Origin: Rhizobium rhizogenes
GTDB taxonomy: Bacteria; Pseudomonadota; Alphaproteobacteria; Rhizobiales; Rhizobiaceae
Length of the DNA stretch: 64,000 nt
NCBI RefSeq assembly: GCF_002005205.3
Contig: NZ_CP019701.2
Coordinates: 372,001-436,000 of the forward strand
Direction: 5' to 3'
Both the position numbers and the translations under genes were made by a program. The notes below the pieces were generated by a model. It was not told the DNA's origin, ran no database searches, and was given only the letters and a program-made list of their open reading frames with translations. Each line of letters opens with the position of its first letter. Position 1 is the first letter of the stretch. Positions 44,988-53,446 of this stretch are shown one piece after another.

Positions 44988-46238
44988 TTATTTCTCCAGC
45001 ACCGCCACCGCTTCCACATGCGGCGACCACAGGAACTGGTCGACCGGTGTGACGCGGGTGATGCGATAGCCGCCCTCCGTAAGAATGGCGAGATCGCGCG
45101 CCAGCGTCAGCGGATTGCAGCTGACAGCAACGATTTTCTTCACCGCGCTGCGGGCCAGTTCCTTGCACTGGAATTCCGCACCGGCGCGCGGCGGGTCGAA
45201 CACGACGGCGTCGTAATTCTTCAATTCGCTGACCATCAGCGGCCGGCGGAAAAGATCGCGTTTTTCGACGCTGACCGGTTTCAGGCCCTGCGTATTGCGG
45301 GCGGCGAAATCCAAGGCCTTCAGCGCCTTGTCTTCGGCCTCCACCGCATGCACCTTGCCGATGCGCGCCAGTCTGAGCGCAAATGTACCGGAACCGCAGA
45401 AGAGATCGGCAATGCGTTTGGATTTGCCGATATGGGCAAGCACCAGTTCCGCCATGGCGTCCTCGGCCTGTTTCGTCGCCTGCGTGAAACCGCCGGCGGG
45501 CGGTGAGACCGGAACGCCGCCGAATTCGATGATCGGTTTTTGCGGTTCGATCAGGATTTCACCCGATAGCGAGACACGCGCGATACCGCGCATGGCAAGC
45601 ACCGTTTCCGTCAGCGCCCGCCGCTGCCTGTCGTTGACCGACTTGATACCCTCGACGGAAATATCCAGACCGGAAAGCGTTTCGAGAACGGTCATCCGGA
45701 ACGGCTCGGCATTCGCCACCATCGAAAGCCCGATGGCGCGGATGGCATCGAGGCGCGAGACGATGCCGGGCGAGGTGACGGGACATTCCTCGATGGCGAC
45801 GATGTGATGGCTGTTCGCCTGGCTGAAACCGAGCAGCAGGCCCTTTTCCGTCTTGCGGGCGGCAAACACCGCGCGGCGGCGCTCGCCGGGGCGACAGATG
45901 ACGAGGTCGTCTACATCAGGCGTCAGCCCCTTCGATTTCAGCGCCGAAACCACCAGCTCCCGCTTGTAGGCATGGTAAGGCTGATCGGAAAGATGCTGTA
46001 GCGAACAGCCGCCGCAGGTGCCGTTCCGGCCCTCGGGGCCGAAGTGGCGGCAGGCAGGTTCACGGCGCTCCGCCGAGGCTTCCGTTATCGACATGACGGT
46101 GCCGTGATCCTTCACCCTGGCGATGGCGACCGTCTCGCCGGGCAGCGTGAAGGGCACATAGACCGGACCGTCGGGACAGTGCGCGATGCCATCGCCCTGC
46201 GCGCCGAGGCTCTTGATGGTGACGGTCTGTGTGCTCAT
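44988..46238 (-). CDS. RlmD/TrmA-family 23S rRNA m5U methyltransferase
   Basis: SAM-dependent uracil-C5 methyltransferase with an N-terminal TRAM domain and Fe-S cysteines, 416 residues. The cluster region includes ACRHFGPEGRNGTCGGCSLQ. The methyltransferase core has IADLFCGSGTFALRLARIG and VVFDPPRAGAEFQ, and the catalytic cysteine is in AVSCNPLTLARD. RlmD (U1939) and RlmC cannot be told apart here, but RlmD is the usual alphaproteobacterial form. Its ATG overlaps the tlyA stop as ATGA. Confidence 0.9.
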   Translation of the reverse strand: MSTQTVTIKSLGAQGDGIAHCPDGPVYVPFTLPGETVAIARVKDHGTVMSITEASAERREPACRHFGPEGRNGTCGGCSLQHLSDQPYHAYKRELVVSALKSKGLTPDVDDLVICRPGERRRAVFAARKTEKGLLLGFSQANSHHIVAIEECPVTSPGIVSRLDAIRAIGLSMVANAEPFRMTVLETLSGLDISVEGIKSVNDRQRRALTETVLAMRGIARVSLSGEILIEPQKPIIEFGGVPVSPPAGGFTQATKQAEDAMAELVLAHIGKSKRIADLFCGSGTFALRLARIGKVHAVEAEDKALKALDFAARNTQGLKPVSVEKRDLFRRPLMVSELKNYDAVVFDPPRAGAEFQCKELARSAVKKIVAVSCNPLTLARDLAILTEGGYRITRVTPVDQFLWSPHVEAVAVLEK

Positions 46239-46987
46239 GGCTTTTCGCCTCCGAGAAGAAATTCGATATTGCCGTCGCCGCCGGAAATCGGCGAGGGAAT
46301 GAGGCCGAGGCTTTTCCAGCCCATGTCCTCGGTCAGCCAGCGTTCCAGCTCGGCGGCCACGGTGGGCGCCGTTTCCGGCTCCTTCAGAAGCCCGGCCTTG
46401 CTGATGGCATCGCGGCCCGCCTCGAATTGCGGCTTGACCAGCAGAACCGCAAGAGCGCCCGGTTCCGCAAGCTCAAGTGCGGGGGCAAGTGCGAGCTTCA
46501 GCGAAATGAAGGACACGTCGGAAACGATGAAGCCGATCGCCCGGTCATCGATGTCCTCGGCCGTCAGGAAACGGGCATTCAGCCCTTCCAGATTGGTCAC
46601 GCGCGGATCGTTTTCGATCCTGGCATGCATCTGCCCGTGCCCGACATCGATGGCGGTGACGTGTTCGGCGCCACGCTCCAGCAGCACCTCGGTAAAACCG
46701 CCTGTGGAAGCGCCGACGTCGAGACAGTCATGACCCGCTGGATCGAGCCGGAAATGATCGAGCGCCGCCACGAGCTTGAGCGCCGCGCGGGAAACATAGG
46801 CCTGTGCCGGGTCGCTGATGGCGATCTGCGCATTGCCGGCAACGGTCTGGCTGGGTTTGGTCACGGTCTTGCCGTTGACGCTCACGGTGCCGCGCGCAAT
46901 CGCGTCGCGCGCACGCGAGCGGCTGGCAAAGTGGCCGAGCGACACAAGAAGCTGGTCAAGCCGTTCATTTTCAGATGTTTTGGACAT
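46235..46987 (-). CDS. tlyA: TlyA-family rRNA 2'-O-methyltransferase
   Basis: Combines an S4 RNA-binding domain (about 8-70; LDQLLVSLGHFASRSRARDA) with an FtsJ-like methyltransferase (LDVGASTGGFTEVLLERGA, AIDVGHGQM, FIVSDVSFISL, LVKPQFEAG). The catalytic K-D-K pattern is consistent with K75, D153 and K196 positions in the family. 250 residues from ATG 46987; a TTG at 46999 is also in frame. It overlaps the downstream methyltransferase by 4 bp. Confidence 0.9.
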   Translation of the reverse strand: MSKTSENERLDQLLVSLGHFASRSRARDAIARGTVSVNGKTVTKPSQTVAGNAQIAISDPAQAYVSRAALKLVAALDHFRLDPAGHDCLDVGASTGGFTEVLLERGAEHVTAIDVGHGQMHARIENDPRVTNLEGLNARFLTAEDIDDRAIGFIVSDVSFISLKLALAPALELAEPGALAVLLVKPQFEAGRDAISKAGLLKEPETAPTVAAELERWLTEDMGWKSLGLIPSPISGGDGNIEFLLGGEKP

Positions 46988-47257
46988 GGTCCCGTTCAAT
47001 GACCGTCAAACCCCGCCGATGCAAGCGATTTATCGCTGGAATGGCCCGGAATGCCGCTGCCGCCGGGCAAGGTTACATTGCATCGCAAAGTCAGAATGTT
47101 CGATTAATCCAATATAAAGGCTTGTATTGCACTTTGTGCGCAAGGCCCGTGCGGCCACCGGAACCTGCCATGACGGCATCTCCTCCAATCCACAAAATTG
47201 CGACCGTTGCAGCGCAGACGCTTGCTCCGAGGCATCGGGTCGCCGAGAGAGTTTGCG

Positions 47258-49279
47258 ATGTCGCTGAAAAACTTCCCTATCAACATAAAGCTCATAGTCA
47301 CCTTTTGTGCATTGATGAGCGTGTGTCTGCTCGCCTCCGCGGTCGTATTCTGGCAGACGCTGGGAAGCGAGCGCGTTGCGATCGACAACAACCGGACCAA
47401 GGATATCATCCAGGCGGTGGATGGTGCGACGGCCGCCATGCTGGAGCAGGCCGTCAACCAGCGCGGTTTCCTGCTGTTTCGCAGCGACAGCACCTATAAT
47501 GATGTTTTCGCCCAGCGCGACCTGATGCTGAAGAAGCTCGACGAAGCCCGTGCGCTGGCCGCCGGACAGCCGGATATCCTCAACTCCATCGACGACATGC
47601 AGAAGTCCGCCACCGTGTTCTTCAAGGAACTGGCGGAACCGCAGATCGCCGCACGCAAGACCACGGAAGCGCCGATTTCCGAAATCATCGAGATCGGCCG
47701 CAATCAGGCCAAGGGTCAGCTTGACGGCTTTCGTGCTTCCGCCGCCAAGATCAAGGAACAGCTGAACGGCCTGTCCACCGCTTACGCGGTAGAACAGCAG
47801 GCGGCGGCGCTCAATCTCAAATACGCCCTTCTGGGTGGCGGCGCCGTTGCCGGTCTGCTCGCCGTTGTGCTCATCTGGGCACTGTCGCGCTCGATCGTCA
47901 CGCCGATCGTCGGCATGACGGCGGCAATGAGCCGGCTTGCCGATGGCGACATGACCACGGAGGTTCCGGCCGTCGATCGCGGTGATGAAGTCGGCAAGAT
48001 GGCGAAGGCTGTTCTGGTCTTCAAGCAGGCCGGGCTGGAAAAAGCTCGCCTTGCCGGCGAGACCGAGCGTATGCGTTCCGCCACCGAAACCGAACGCCGC
48101 CACAACGAGGAAGAAAAGGCCAGGGACGAAGCGGCCAACGCCTTTGCACGCGACGAGCTGGGCAAGGGTCTGGCCGCACTTGCGGATGGCGATCTGGCCT
48201 ACCGTATCGAAACGCCCTTCGTCCCGGCCATCGATCCCATCCGTATCGATTTCAACAGCGCGGTTGAAAAGCTGCAGCAGGCCCTGCGCACGGTCGGCGA
48301 GAACGCGGCTGCGATCAATGCCGGTGCTTCGGAAATGCTTTCCGCCGCCGACGACCTGTCGCGCCGCACCGAACAGCAGGCGGCCTCCATCGAGGAAACC
48401 GCTGCCGCTCTGGAAGAAGTCACCACCACGGTGCGTGACAGTGCGCGCGGCGCGGAAGATGCCGGCAATCTGGTCCAGCGCGCCCGCGCCGGCGCGGAAA
48501 AATCCGGCGTTGTCGTTCGCAGGGCGGTTGCCGCCATGCGCGAGATCGAAAAGTCCTCGGGCGAAATCGGCAATATCATCGGTGTCATCGACGATATCGC
48601 CTTCCAGACCAACCTGCTGGCGCTGAACGCCGGCGTGGAAGCCGCCCGCGCCGGTGATGCCGGCAAGGGCTTTGCGGTGGTGGCGCAGGAAGTCCGCGAA
48701 CTTGCCCAGCGTTCGGCCAATGCCGCCAAGGAAATCAAGACGCTGATCGGCGCTTCCAGCCAGCAGGTCGAAAACGGCGTCAATCTTGTCGACGAGACCG
48801 GCAAGGCGCTGGAGCTCATCGTTTCGGAAGTCGAAGAGATCAACGCCCATGTCAGCGCCATCGTCGTCGCGTCACGCGAACAGGCGACCGGTCTGCAGGA
48901 AATCAACACGGCCGTGAACACCATGGATCAGGGCACGCAGCAGAATGCCGCCATGGTGGAACAGCAGACCGCCGCCAGCCATTCGCTGGCCCGTGAGGCG
49001 GAAGCGCTGAACAGCCTGCTCGGCCAGTTCCGGGTGGGCGGCGCACGCGCTGCCGTTGCGAGTGCCGGTGGATATTCTGCACCGCGCCAGTCTTCGGCCA
49101 AGCCTGCCTTCCAGCCGGCACCGGCCGCACCGGCCCGCAAGGCTCCGGTAAAATCGGCCTCCGCAACGGCAAGACCGGTGGCTTCGCCGGCCCGGGCGCT
49201 TGGCCAGAGCCTCGCCCGCGCCTTCGGCGGTGCTGCGGAAGCACCGGCTGCGAAAGATCAGGACTGGACGGAGTTCTGA
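47258..49279 (+). CDS. Methyl-accepting chemotaxis protein with CHASE3 sensor and tether
   Basis: Inner-membrane chemoreceptor of 673 residues. TM1 lies at about 10-32. A periplasmic CHASE3-like domain (about 40-180, with QRGFLLF) follows, then TM2 (about 188-208) and HAMP (to about 260). A second HAMP-like segment (about 305-360) precedes the signalling domain. The hairpin tip is DDIAFQTNLLALNAGVEAAR. The tail after about 590 is Ala/Pro-rich and ends DWTEF, matching the xWxxF tether for CheR/CheB. ATG 47258 is chosen because TM1 follows directly. No che genes are nearby. Confidence 0.94.
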   Translation: MSLKNFPINIKLIVTFCALMSVCLLASAVVFWQTLGSERVAIDNNRTKDIIQAVDGATAAMLEQAVNQRGFLLFRSDSTYNDVFAQRDLMLKKLDEARALAAGQPDILNSIDDMQKSATVFFKELAEPQIAARKTTEAPISEIIEIGRNQAKGQLDGFRASAAKIKEQLNGLSTAYAVEQQAAALNLKYALLGGGAVAGLLAVVLIWALSRSIVTPIVGMTAAMSRLADGDMTTEVPAVDRGDEVGKMAKAVLVFKQAGLEKARLAGETERMRSATETERRHNEEEKARDEAANAFARDELGKGLAALADGDLAYRIETPFVPAIDPIRIDFNSAVEKLQQALRTVGENAAAINAGASEMLSAADDLSRRTEQQAASIEETAAALEEVTTTVRDSARGAEDAGNLVQRARAGAEKSGVVVRRAVAAMREIEKSSGEIGNIIGVIDDIAFQTNLLALNAGVEAARAGDAGKGFAVVAQEVRELAQRSANAAKEIKTLIGASSQQVENGVNLVDETGKALELIVSEVEEINAHVSAIVVASREQATGLQEINTAVNTMDQGTQQNAAMVEQQTAASHSLAREAEALNSLLGQFRVGGARAAVASAGGYSAPRQSSAKPAFQPAPAAPARKAPVKSASATARPVASPARALGQSLARAFGGAAEAPAAKDQDWTEF

Positions 49280-49312
49280 GCCGGATTTTCCGGATTGGAT
49301 GCAAAAAAAATC

Positions 49313-49335
49313 GGGGGCCGTGAGGCCCCCTTTTT
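49313..49335 (+). terminator. Terminator after the chemoreceptor gene
   Basis: GGGGGCC-GTGA-GGCCCCC then TTTTT, preceded by a run of eight A. It may therefore work in both directions, ending the minus-strand transporter transcript as well. Confidence 0.9.
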
Positions 49336-49365
49336 GCATCAGCTTTTTCAGATGGGTAGCGCCGC

Positions 49366-50328
49366 TCACGTGCTCCGAAGCCGGAACATCCGCGCAAAAA
49401 ACATTTCATCCGACAGGCGGTGAAGCAGGGCGGCAATGACGGCGGTTGCCGCGATGGCGAAAACCAGCCGTCCGACCAGAACGCCGTAAACATCGGCCCC
49501 CAGCGACATCACCACAAGTGTGTCTTCGATCACGCTATGGGCGAAACCCATGAACACGCAGGACAGAAACACCTGACGTGGCGAGATCGCTCCCGATTGC
49601 GCCTCTCGGATCAGAAAACCCGCGCCGTAGGAAATTCCCAGAAACAAGCCGATGGCGGTGAGATGTTCGGCCTCGCCGCGAATGCCGGCAAGCCGCAAAA
49701 GGGGCGAAAGCGCCTTCATCATCAGTGCCAGAAGCCCGGTCAGCCTGAGGATTTCGAGGCCGAGGGACAGCACGAGAAGGATGACGAACATCCAGATCAT
49801 GGTTTTACCGAGACCCAGAAGATAGTCCGCCCATTCCGGCGTGGCGCTCATGGCGATCCAGGCAGGGTTCACCGGCGCAGACAACCACCCCGTTGCTTCC
49901 AGAACCTGATGCAGGAGGAAGGCATAGAGCAATCCGCCACCGATGCGCAGCGCCGTGGTGACGAGCATGCCGGGTCCTGCCTTTTCGATGATCTTCTGCT
50001 CGATGGGCAGGCCGTGCGCGAAGAGGATAAGCGCCGAAAAGACCGTGATATCCGCGCCACTCAGCGAGGAGGCGGGAACGAGTGTGAAGATAAGCGGAAC
50101 GGCGCCCCAGATACCGACCAGCATCGCTGTCAGCCAGGCGAGACCAAGTTCCGGCGGCAGCCCGATGATGTTCATGACAGGCGCGAAGGCCGGCGCCACC
50201 GCCTCTATCGCACCCATTCTCGACAATAGCTCGGTCAGGATGGCAATCGGAACGGTAATCCGCACCAGCACCCAGTAGATATCAAGCGTTTCCCGGGTTT
50301 TCTGCCAGATGGTGACGAAAATGGGCAT
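49366..50328 (-). CDS. YjiH/nucleoside-recognition (Gate) domain membrane protein
   Basis: Polytopic inner-membrane protein of 320 residues with two repeats of the Gate/SpmA-SpmB-like domain. Hydrophobic helices include VLVRITVPIAILTELLSRMG, IWGAVPLIFTLVPASSL and TMIWMFVILLVLSLGLEILR. GISYGAGFLIREAQSG and FMGFAHSVIEDTLVVMSLGAD match the family loops. Its transport substrate is unknown. ATG 50328 has GAGGAG upstream; 50355 is too long. Divergent from an Lrp-type regulator across a TGCA-box operator, which hints at amino-acid or related export (inference). Confidence 0.82.
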   Translation of the reverse strand: MPIFVTIWQKTRETLDIYWVLVRITVPIAILTELLSRMGAIEAVAPAFAPVMNIIGLPPELGLAWLTAMLVGIWGAVPLIFTLVPASSLSGADITVFSALILFAHGLPIEQKIIEKAGPGMLVTTALRIGGGLLYAFLLHQVLEATGWLSAPVNPAWIAMSATPEWADYLLGLGKTMIWMFVILLVLSLGLEILRLTGLLALMMKALSPLLRLAGIRGEAEHLTAIGLFLGISYGAGFLIREAQSGAISPRQVFLSCVFMGFAHSVIEDTLVVMSLGADVYGVLVGRLVFAIAATAVIAALLHRLSDEMFFARMFRLRST

Positions 50329-50392
50329 GTGAGGCTCCTCGAAGGTTGTCCTCATCCTCTAGGCCGAACCCATTCGCATTTGTGGTCAAAGA

Positions 50393-50419
50393 TTGCAACT
50401 TCATGCAATTTTATTGCAA
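50393..50419. promoter_or_regulatory. Triple TGCA-box operator between yjiH-like and Lrp genes
   Basis: TTGCAA (50393-50398), TGCAAT (50404-50409) and ATTGCAA (50413-50419): TGCA cores spaced 10 and 11 bp, one helical turn each. The last two form the perfect dyad TGCAAT-TTT-ATTGCA. It lies between divergent starts and 29 bp upstream of the Lrp ATG, fitting wrapped Lrp/AsnC binding. Confidence 0.6.
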
Positions 50420-50447
50420 ATATGTTTGTGAGAGATATGCTGGCGGC

Positions 50448-50900
50448 ATGGATCGGATCGACCGGAAACTTCTGAACCTTTTGCAGGGCGATGCGTCGCG
50501 CACCAATGTGGATATGGCCGATGAGGTGGGGCTGTCTCCTTCCAGCTGCCTGCGCCGCCTGCAACGGCTGCGCAAATCGGGCGTGATCGACCGTATCGTC
50601 GCGATCCTCAACCCCGCAAAGGCCGGGCGCGTGATCAAGGCTCTGGTGACGGTGGAGCTGAAACTGCATGGCGAGCAGCATATGCGCCGCTTTCTGGATA
50701 TTGCCATTGCCGAGGAGGCGGTGTCGCATGCCTATGCCGTGACAGGCGCAAGCGATGTTGTGCTGATGCTGCGCCTGCGTGACATGGAGGAATTCGATGC
50801 CCTGTGCGACAGGCTGTTCCGGGATCAGCACAATGTTGCACGCTTCTTCACCATGGTCGTCATCAAGACGGCGAAAGAGGAAACGGCCATCAGGCTTTGA
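50448..50900 (+). CDS. Lrp/AsnC-family transcriptional regulator
   Basis: Regulator of 150 residues: N-terminal helix-turn-helix (DRIDRKLLNLLQGDASRTNV, EVGLSPSSCLRRLQRLRKSG) and a C-terminal RAM/ligand-sensing domain (SHAYAVTGASDVVLMLRLRD). The upstream frame (from 50346) includes the operator boxes and is not coding. It likely controls the divergent membrane protein and its own downstream genes (ACT and NTF2-like). Confidence 0.92.
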   Translation: MDRIDRKLLNLLQGDASRTNVDMADEVGLSPSSCLRRLQRLRKSGVIDRIVAILNPAKAGRVIKALVTVELKLHGEQHMRRFLDIAIAEEAVSHAYAVTGASDVVLMLRLRDMEEFDALCDRLFRDQHNVARFFTMVVIKTAKEETAIRL

Positions 50901-50927
50901 GCGATTTTCAGGAAAGGGAATGTCCAC

Positions 50928-51311
50928 ATGGCGCCGCGCGTTAAATTGCAGGTTTTGGATGGCTCATACGGGGTGGCGCGGCTTCAGGCGTCTGATCCCA
51001 TTCCGGCGTGGGCCGACGGCGGCGGATTTGTCAGCATCAGCCGAACCGATGACGAACTTTCCATCGTTTGCCGGGAAGATCGCATACCGCAGGATGTGCG
51101 GGTCGATGCGGGCTGGTCGTGTTTCAAGTTTCAGGGGCCATTTGCATTTGATGAGACGGGCATCGTCCTGTCCGTCATCGCGCCTTTGTCGACCAATGGG
51201 ATTGGAATATTTGTGGTTTCGACGTTTGATGGAGACCACCTGCTGGTGAAATCGCACGATCTCGAAAAAACACGCGGTCTGCTGGCGGATGCGGGACATT
51301 CGCTCATCTAA
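50928..51311 (+). CDS. ACT-domain protein
   Basis: A 127-residue protein made of paired ACT-type small-molecule-binding modules (first: LQVLDGSYGVARLQASDPIP; second: FDETGIVLSVIAPLSTNGIG, IFVVSTFDGDHLLVKSHDLE). It resembles the ACT_7/CASTOR-like group that binds amino acids. No catalytic domain. It lies 27 bp after the Lrp gene, so it may sense or buffer the same amino-acid signal (inference). Confidence 0.8.
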   Translation: MAPRVKLQVLDGSYGVARLQASDPIPAWADGGGFVSISRTDDELSIVCREDRIPQDVRVDAGWSCFKFQGPFAFDETGIVLSVIAPLSTNGIGIFVVSTFDGDHLLVKSHDLEKTRGLLADAGHSLI

Positions 51312-51351
51312 AAATCCATGTCGCCACAATGATTTTCTGAAGAGGTACGTT

Positions 51352-51714
51352 TTGAAGAGTGAAATTGAACTGCCGGTGCAAAAGCAGCTCGAGGCCTATA
51401 ACGCCCGCGACATCGATGCATTCATGGGCTGGTGGGCGGATGATTGTCAGTATTACGCCTTTCCGGCAACGCTTCTGGCAGGAAGTGCTGCAGAGATCAG
51501 GGCGCGCCACATCGAGCGCTTCAAGGAGCCTGATCTGCATGGAAAATTGCTGACACGCATTACCGTCGGGAATGTCGTCATCGACCACGAGACGGTCACG
51601 CGGAACTTCCCCGAAGGCAGGGGAGAGATCGACGTTGTCTGCATCTATGAAGTTGAAAACGGAAAGATTGCCAAGGCTTGGTTCAAGTTGAGCGAACCGC
51701 GGATATTGTCTTGA
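51352..51714 (+). CDS. NTF2/SnoaL-like protein (steroid isomerase fold)
   Basis: A 120-residue NTF2-fold protein: LPVQKQLEAYNARDIDAFMG, WWADDCQYYAFP, IRARHIERFKEP, and VICIYEVENGKIAKAWF-like C-terminal strands. The fold is used for many small enzymes and binding proteins; function is unknown. TTG 51352 has AGAGG 6 bp upstream and gives MKSEIELPVQ. The ATG at 51289 would overlap the ACT gene. Third gene of the Lrp cluster. Confidence 0.78.
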   Translation: MKSEIELPVQKQLEAYNARDIDAFMGWWADDCQYYAFPATLLAGSAAEIRARHIERFKEPDLHGKLLTRITVGNVVIDHETVTRNFPEGRGEIDVVCIYEVENGKIAKAWFKLSEPRILS

Positions 51715-51825
51715 AAACTCAGGCGTTCCGGAAATAAACGCTCGCTGCGATGGATTGGGGCCATAAGGAGGTCTGAACCGGACTTCTGACCCGCGCCGTC
51801 CGCGCGGGCCTGTCTGTTCCCCTCT

Positions 51826-52134
51826 TTATGCAGCGTGATCGGCCCGCATGGGATGCCAGACGGAGATATCCCGTGGGGCTTCCAGAAGCTCGGGCAAGGC
51901 ATCGTGCCATGCCTGACGATAGGGGCGGTGAATCTGGACATCGAGCACGTCCTGATGGTCGCTCCAGGTCTCATGCAGCAGGAAGCGGTTCTCGTTTTCA
52001 CCGTCCCGATGCAGGGTCGCATTCACGAAGGTCTTTTCATGCCGCATGGCGTCGAGAAGCGCATTCAGCAAATCAAGAAAGCGCTCGCGCTGGCCGTCGC
52101 GGACCTGGAAGCCGATGAGATAGGTGGTGTGCAC
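51826..52134 (-). CDS. Antibiotic-biosynthesis-monooxygenase (ABM) domain protein
   Basis: Small dimeric ferredoxin-like fold protein, 102 residues. It starts HTTYLIGFQVRDGQRERFLD and has the ABM pattern RFLLHETWSDHQDVLDVQIH. Such proteins are cofactor-free monooxygenases or heme-degrading enzymes, but many lack a known role. The GTG start at 52134 has AGGAG upstream, is 5 bp after the XRE regulator stop, and gives the family length. The longer in-frame sequence upstream is antisense-like and belongs to the regulator gene. Confidence 0.75.
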   Translation of the reverse strand: MHTTYLIGFQVRDGQRERFLDLLNALLDAMRHEKTFVNATLHRDGENENRFLLHETWSDHQDVLDVQIHRPYRQAWHDALPELLEAPRDISVWHPMRADHAA

Positions 52135-52139
52135 GGGTC

Positions 52140-52934
52140 TTACTCCTTTGTGCCTGGCATCAGGGCGGCACGGGTTGCCGCATCGGCGGGGTAGAAACAT
52201 TCCAGCACCAGTTCGGACAGCGTGACATCGGTTGCGGTTCCGAAAACCGTGGTGGTGGAGATGAAGCTCAAAACGGCGCCCGAGGCCGGATCGCGCAGTT
52301 GCAGCGGTATGGCCAGCGGATCGGCCCCGGCGGCATGGGGCGAGGCCTTCGGCGCGGGATAGGCCGAAAGCTCCGCATGCAAGTGGCAAAGCATCTCGTC
52401 TCCCGTTTCCTCGACCTGACGGCGCAGGCGATCCAGCAGGTGATGCCGCCATTCGGCGAGGTTGACGATGCGCGAACTCAAACCCTGCGGGTGCAGGCTG
52501 AGCCTCAGTGCGTTGAGCGGCGGGCGAAGCAGCTCTTCGGAAACACCGGCCAGAAGCGACGTGATCGCCTCATTGGCGAGAACGACGTTCCAGTGCCGGT
52601 CGACGGCAAGGGCGGGGAAGGGCATGTGGCCCTGCACCACGGTTTCGACGGCCTGCCGGGCCGCCGCCATGTCGGGCGCATCCAGCGAGCGTTCGGAATG
52701 AACAGGCGCATAACCCGCCGCCAGCATCAGCCGGTTGGCGGCGCGGGCGGGCATGGAAAGCTGCTCCGCCAGTTTCGCGAGCATCTCGCGGCTGGGGGAT
52801 GAACGCCCGCTTTCCACAAAGCTCAGATGCCGCGCCGATATGTCCGCCTCCACCGCCAGATCGAGCTGGCTCAACCTGCGGCGGGCACGCCATTCCTTCA
52901 GCACCTGGCCGACATGTTCTCGATGATGTGTCAT
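52140..52934 (-). CDS. XRE-family regulator with MmyB-like ligand domain
   Basis: Regulator of 264 residues. An N-terminal Cro/C1-type HTH (about 8-62; LKEWRARRRLSQLDLAVEAD, ISARHLSFVESGRSSPSREM) precedes a MmyB-type domain (about 95-262; PALAVDRHWNVVLANEAITS, FISTTTVFGTATDVTLSELV) that is thought to bind a lipid or small ligand. It is divergent from a SnoaL-like gene with a perfect 17-bp palindrome between them. ABM gene follows in the same operon. Confidence 0.9.
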   Translation of the reverse strand: MTHHREHVGQVLKEWRARRRLSQLDLAVEADISARHLSFVESGRSSPSREMLAKLAEQLSMPARAANRLMLAAGYAPVHSERSLDAPDMAAARQAVETVVQGHMPFPALAVDRHWNVVLANEAITSLLAGVSEELLRPPLNALRLSLHPQGLSSRIVNLAEWRHHLLDRLRRQVEETGDEMLCHLHAELSAYPAPKASPHAAGADPLAIPLQLRDPASGAVLSFISTTTVFGTATDVTLSELVLECFYPADAATRAALMPGTKE

Positions 52935-52968
52935 GTCCCGCAGCCTAGCAGAACATATCGGCAATGCG

Positions 52969-52985
52969 ATTACCTCCGAGGTAAT
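52969..52985. promoter_or_regulatory. Perfect 17-bp palindrome, XRE operator candidate
   Basis: ATTACCTC-C-GAGGTAAT lies between the divergent XRE regulator and SnoaL-like genes, 35 bp upstream of the first and 57 bp upstream of the second. Confidence 0.65.
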
Positions 52986-53041
52986 TGTTCCGCTTCCCGA
53001 CCGCCGGCATGTTTGGGCCGTCAACCAGAAGGAGCGCAATC

Positions 53042-53404
53042 ATGACGCAGCATCTCACAATCGCCCAGACCTATCTCGCAGCGTGGAACGAAGAGGACAA
53101 TGAACGCCGCAGGCATCTCGTCGGTCAGGCATGGGCAGAAAATACGCGCTACGTCGATCCGCTGATGCAGGGCGAAGGCCAGCAGGGGATTGCCGCGATG
53201 ATCGAGGCGGCGCGGCAGAAATTTCCGGGATATCGTTTCGTTCTTGCCGGCACCCCGGATGGTCACGGCAACTTCACCCGTTTCTCATGGCGTCTCATTT
53301 CGCCTGATGGGGACGATGTCGCTGGCGGTACCGATGTCGTCAGCCTGAATGCCGAGGGACGGATCGAAAATGTCGTCGGTTTTCTCGATGGCGCGGCATC
53401 CTGA
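53042..53404 (+). CDS. SnoaL/NTF2-like protein controlled by the XRE regulator
   Basis: A 120-residue NTF2-fold protein (MTQHLTIAQTYLAAWNEEDN, AENTRYVDPLMQGEGQQGIA, FTRFSWRLISPDGDDVAGGT). It resembles SnoaL-like polyketide cyclases and related proteins of unknown role. ATG 53042 has AAGGAG upstream. An ABM protein and a MmyB-type regulator form the same divergent unit, a pairing that suggests a small redox or detoxification module (inference). Confidence 0.8.
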   Translation: MTQHLTIAQTYLAAWNEEDNERRRHLVGQAWAENTRYVDPLMQGEGQQGIAAMIEAARQKFPGYRFVLAGTPDGHGNFTRFSWRLISPDGDDVAGGTDVVSLNAEGRIENVVGFLDGAAS

Positions 53405-53409
53405 GAAAG

Positions 53410-53428
53410 AGGCGGGATGGTCCCGCCT
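53410..53428. terminator. Hairpin between convergent SnoaL-like and dxs genes
   Basis: AGGCGGGA-TGG-TCCCGCCT, a perfect 8-bp stem just after the SnoaL-like stop and before the dxs end. No T-run, so a terminator role is only likely from position. Confidence 0.5.
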
Positions 53429-53446
53429 CCTGTCCCGGCAATCTTG

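Noticed and set aside
47030-48850. 606-codon frame on the minus strand opposite the chemoreceptor gene
   Set aside because: Antisense shadow; the chemoreceptor reading has full domain structure and the antisense chain has none.
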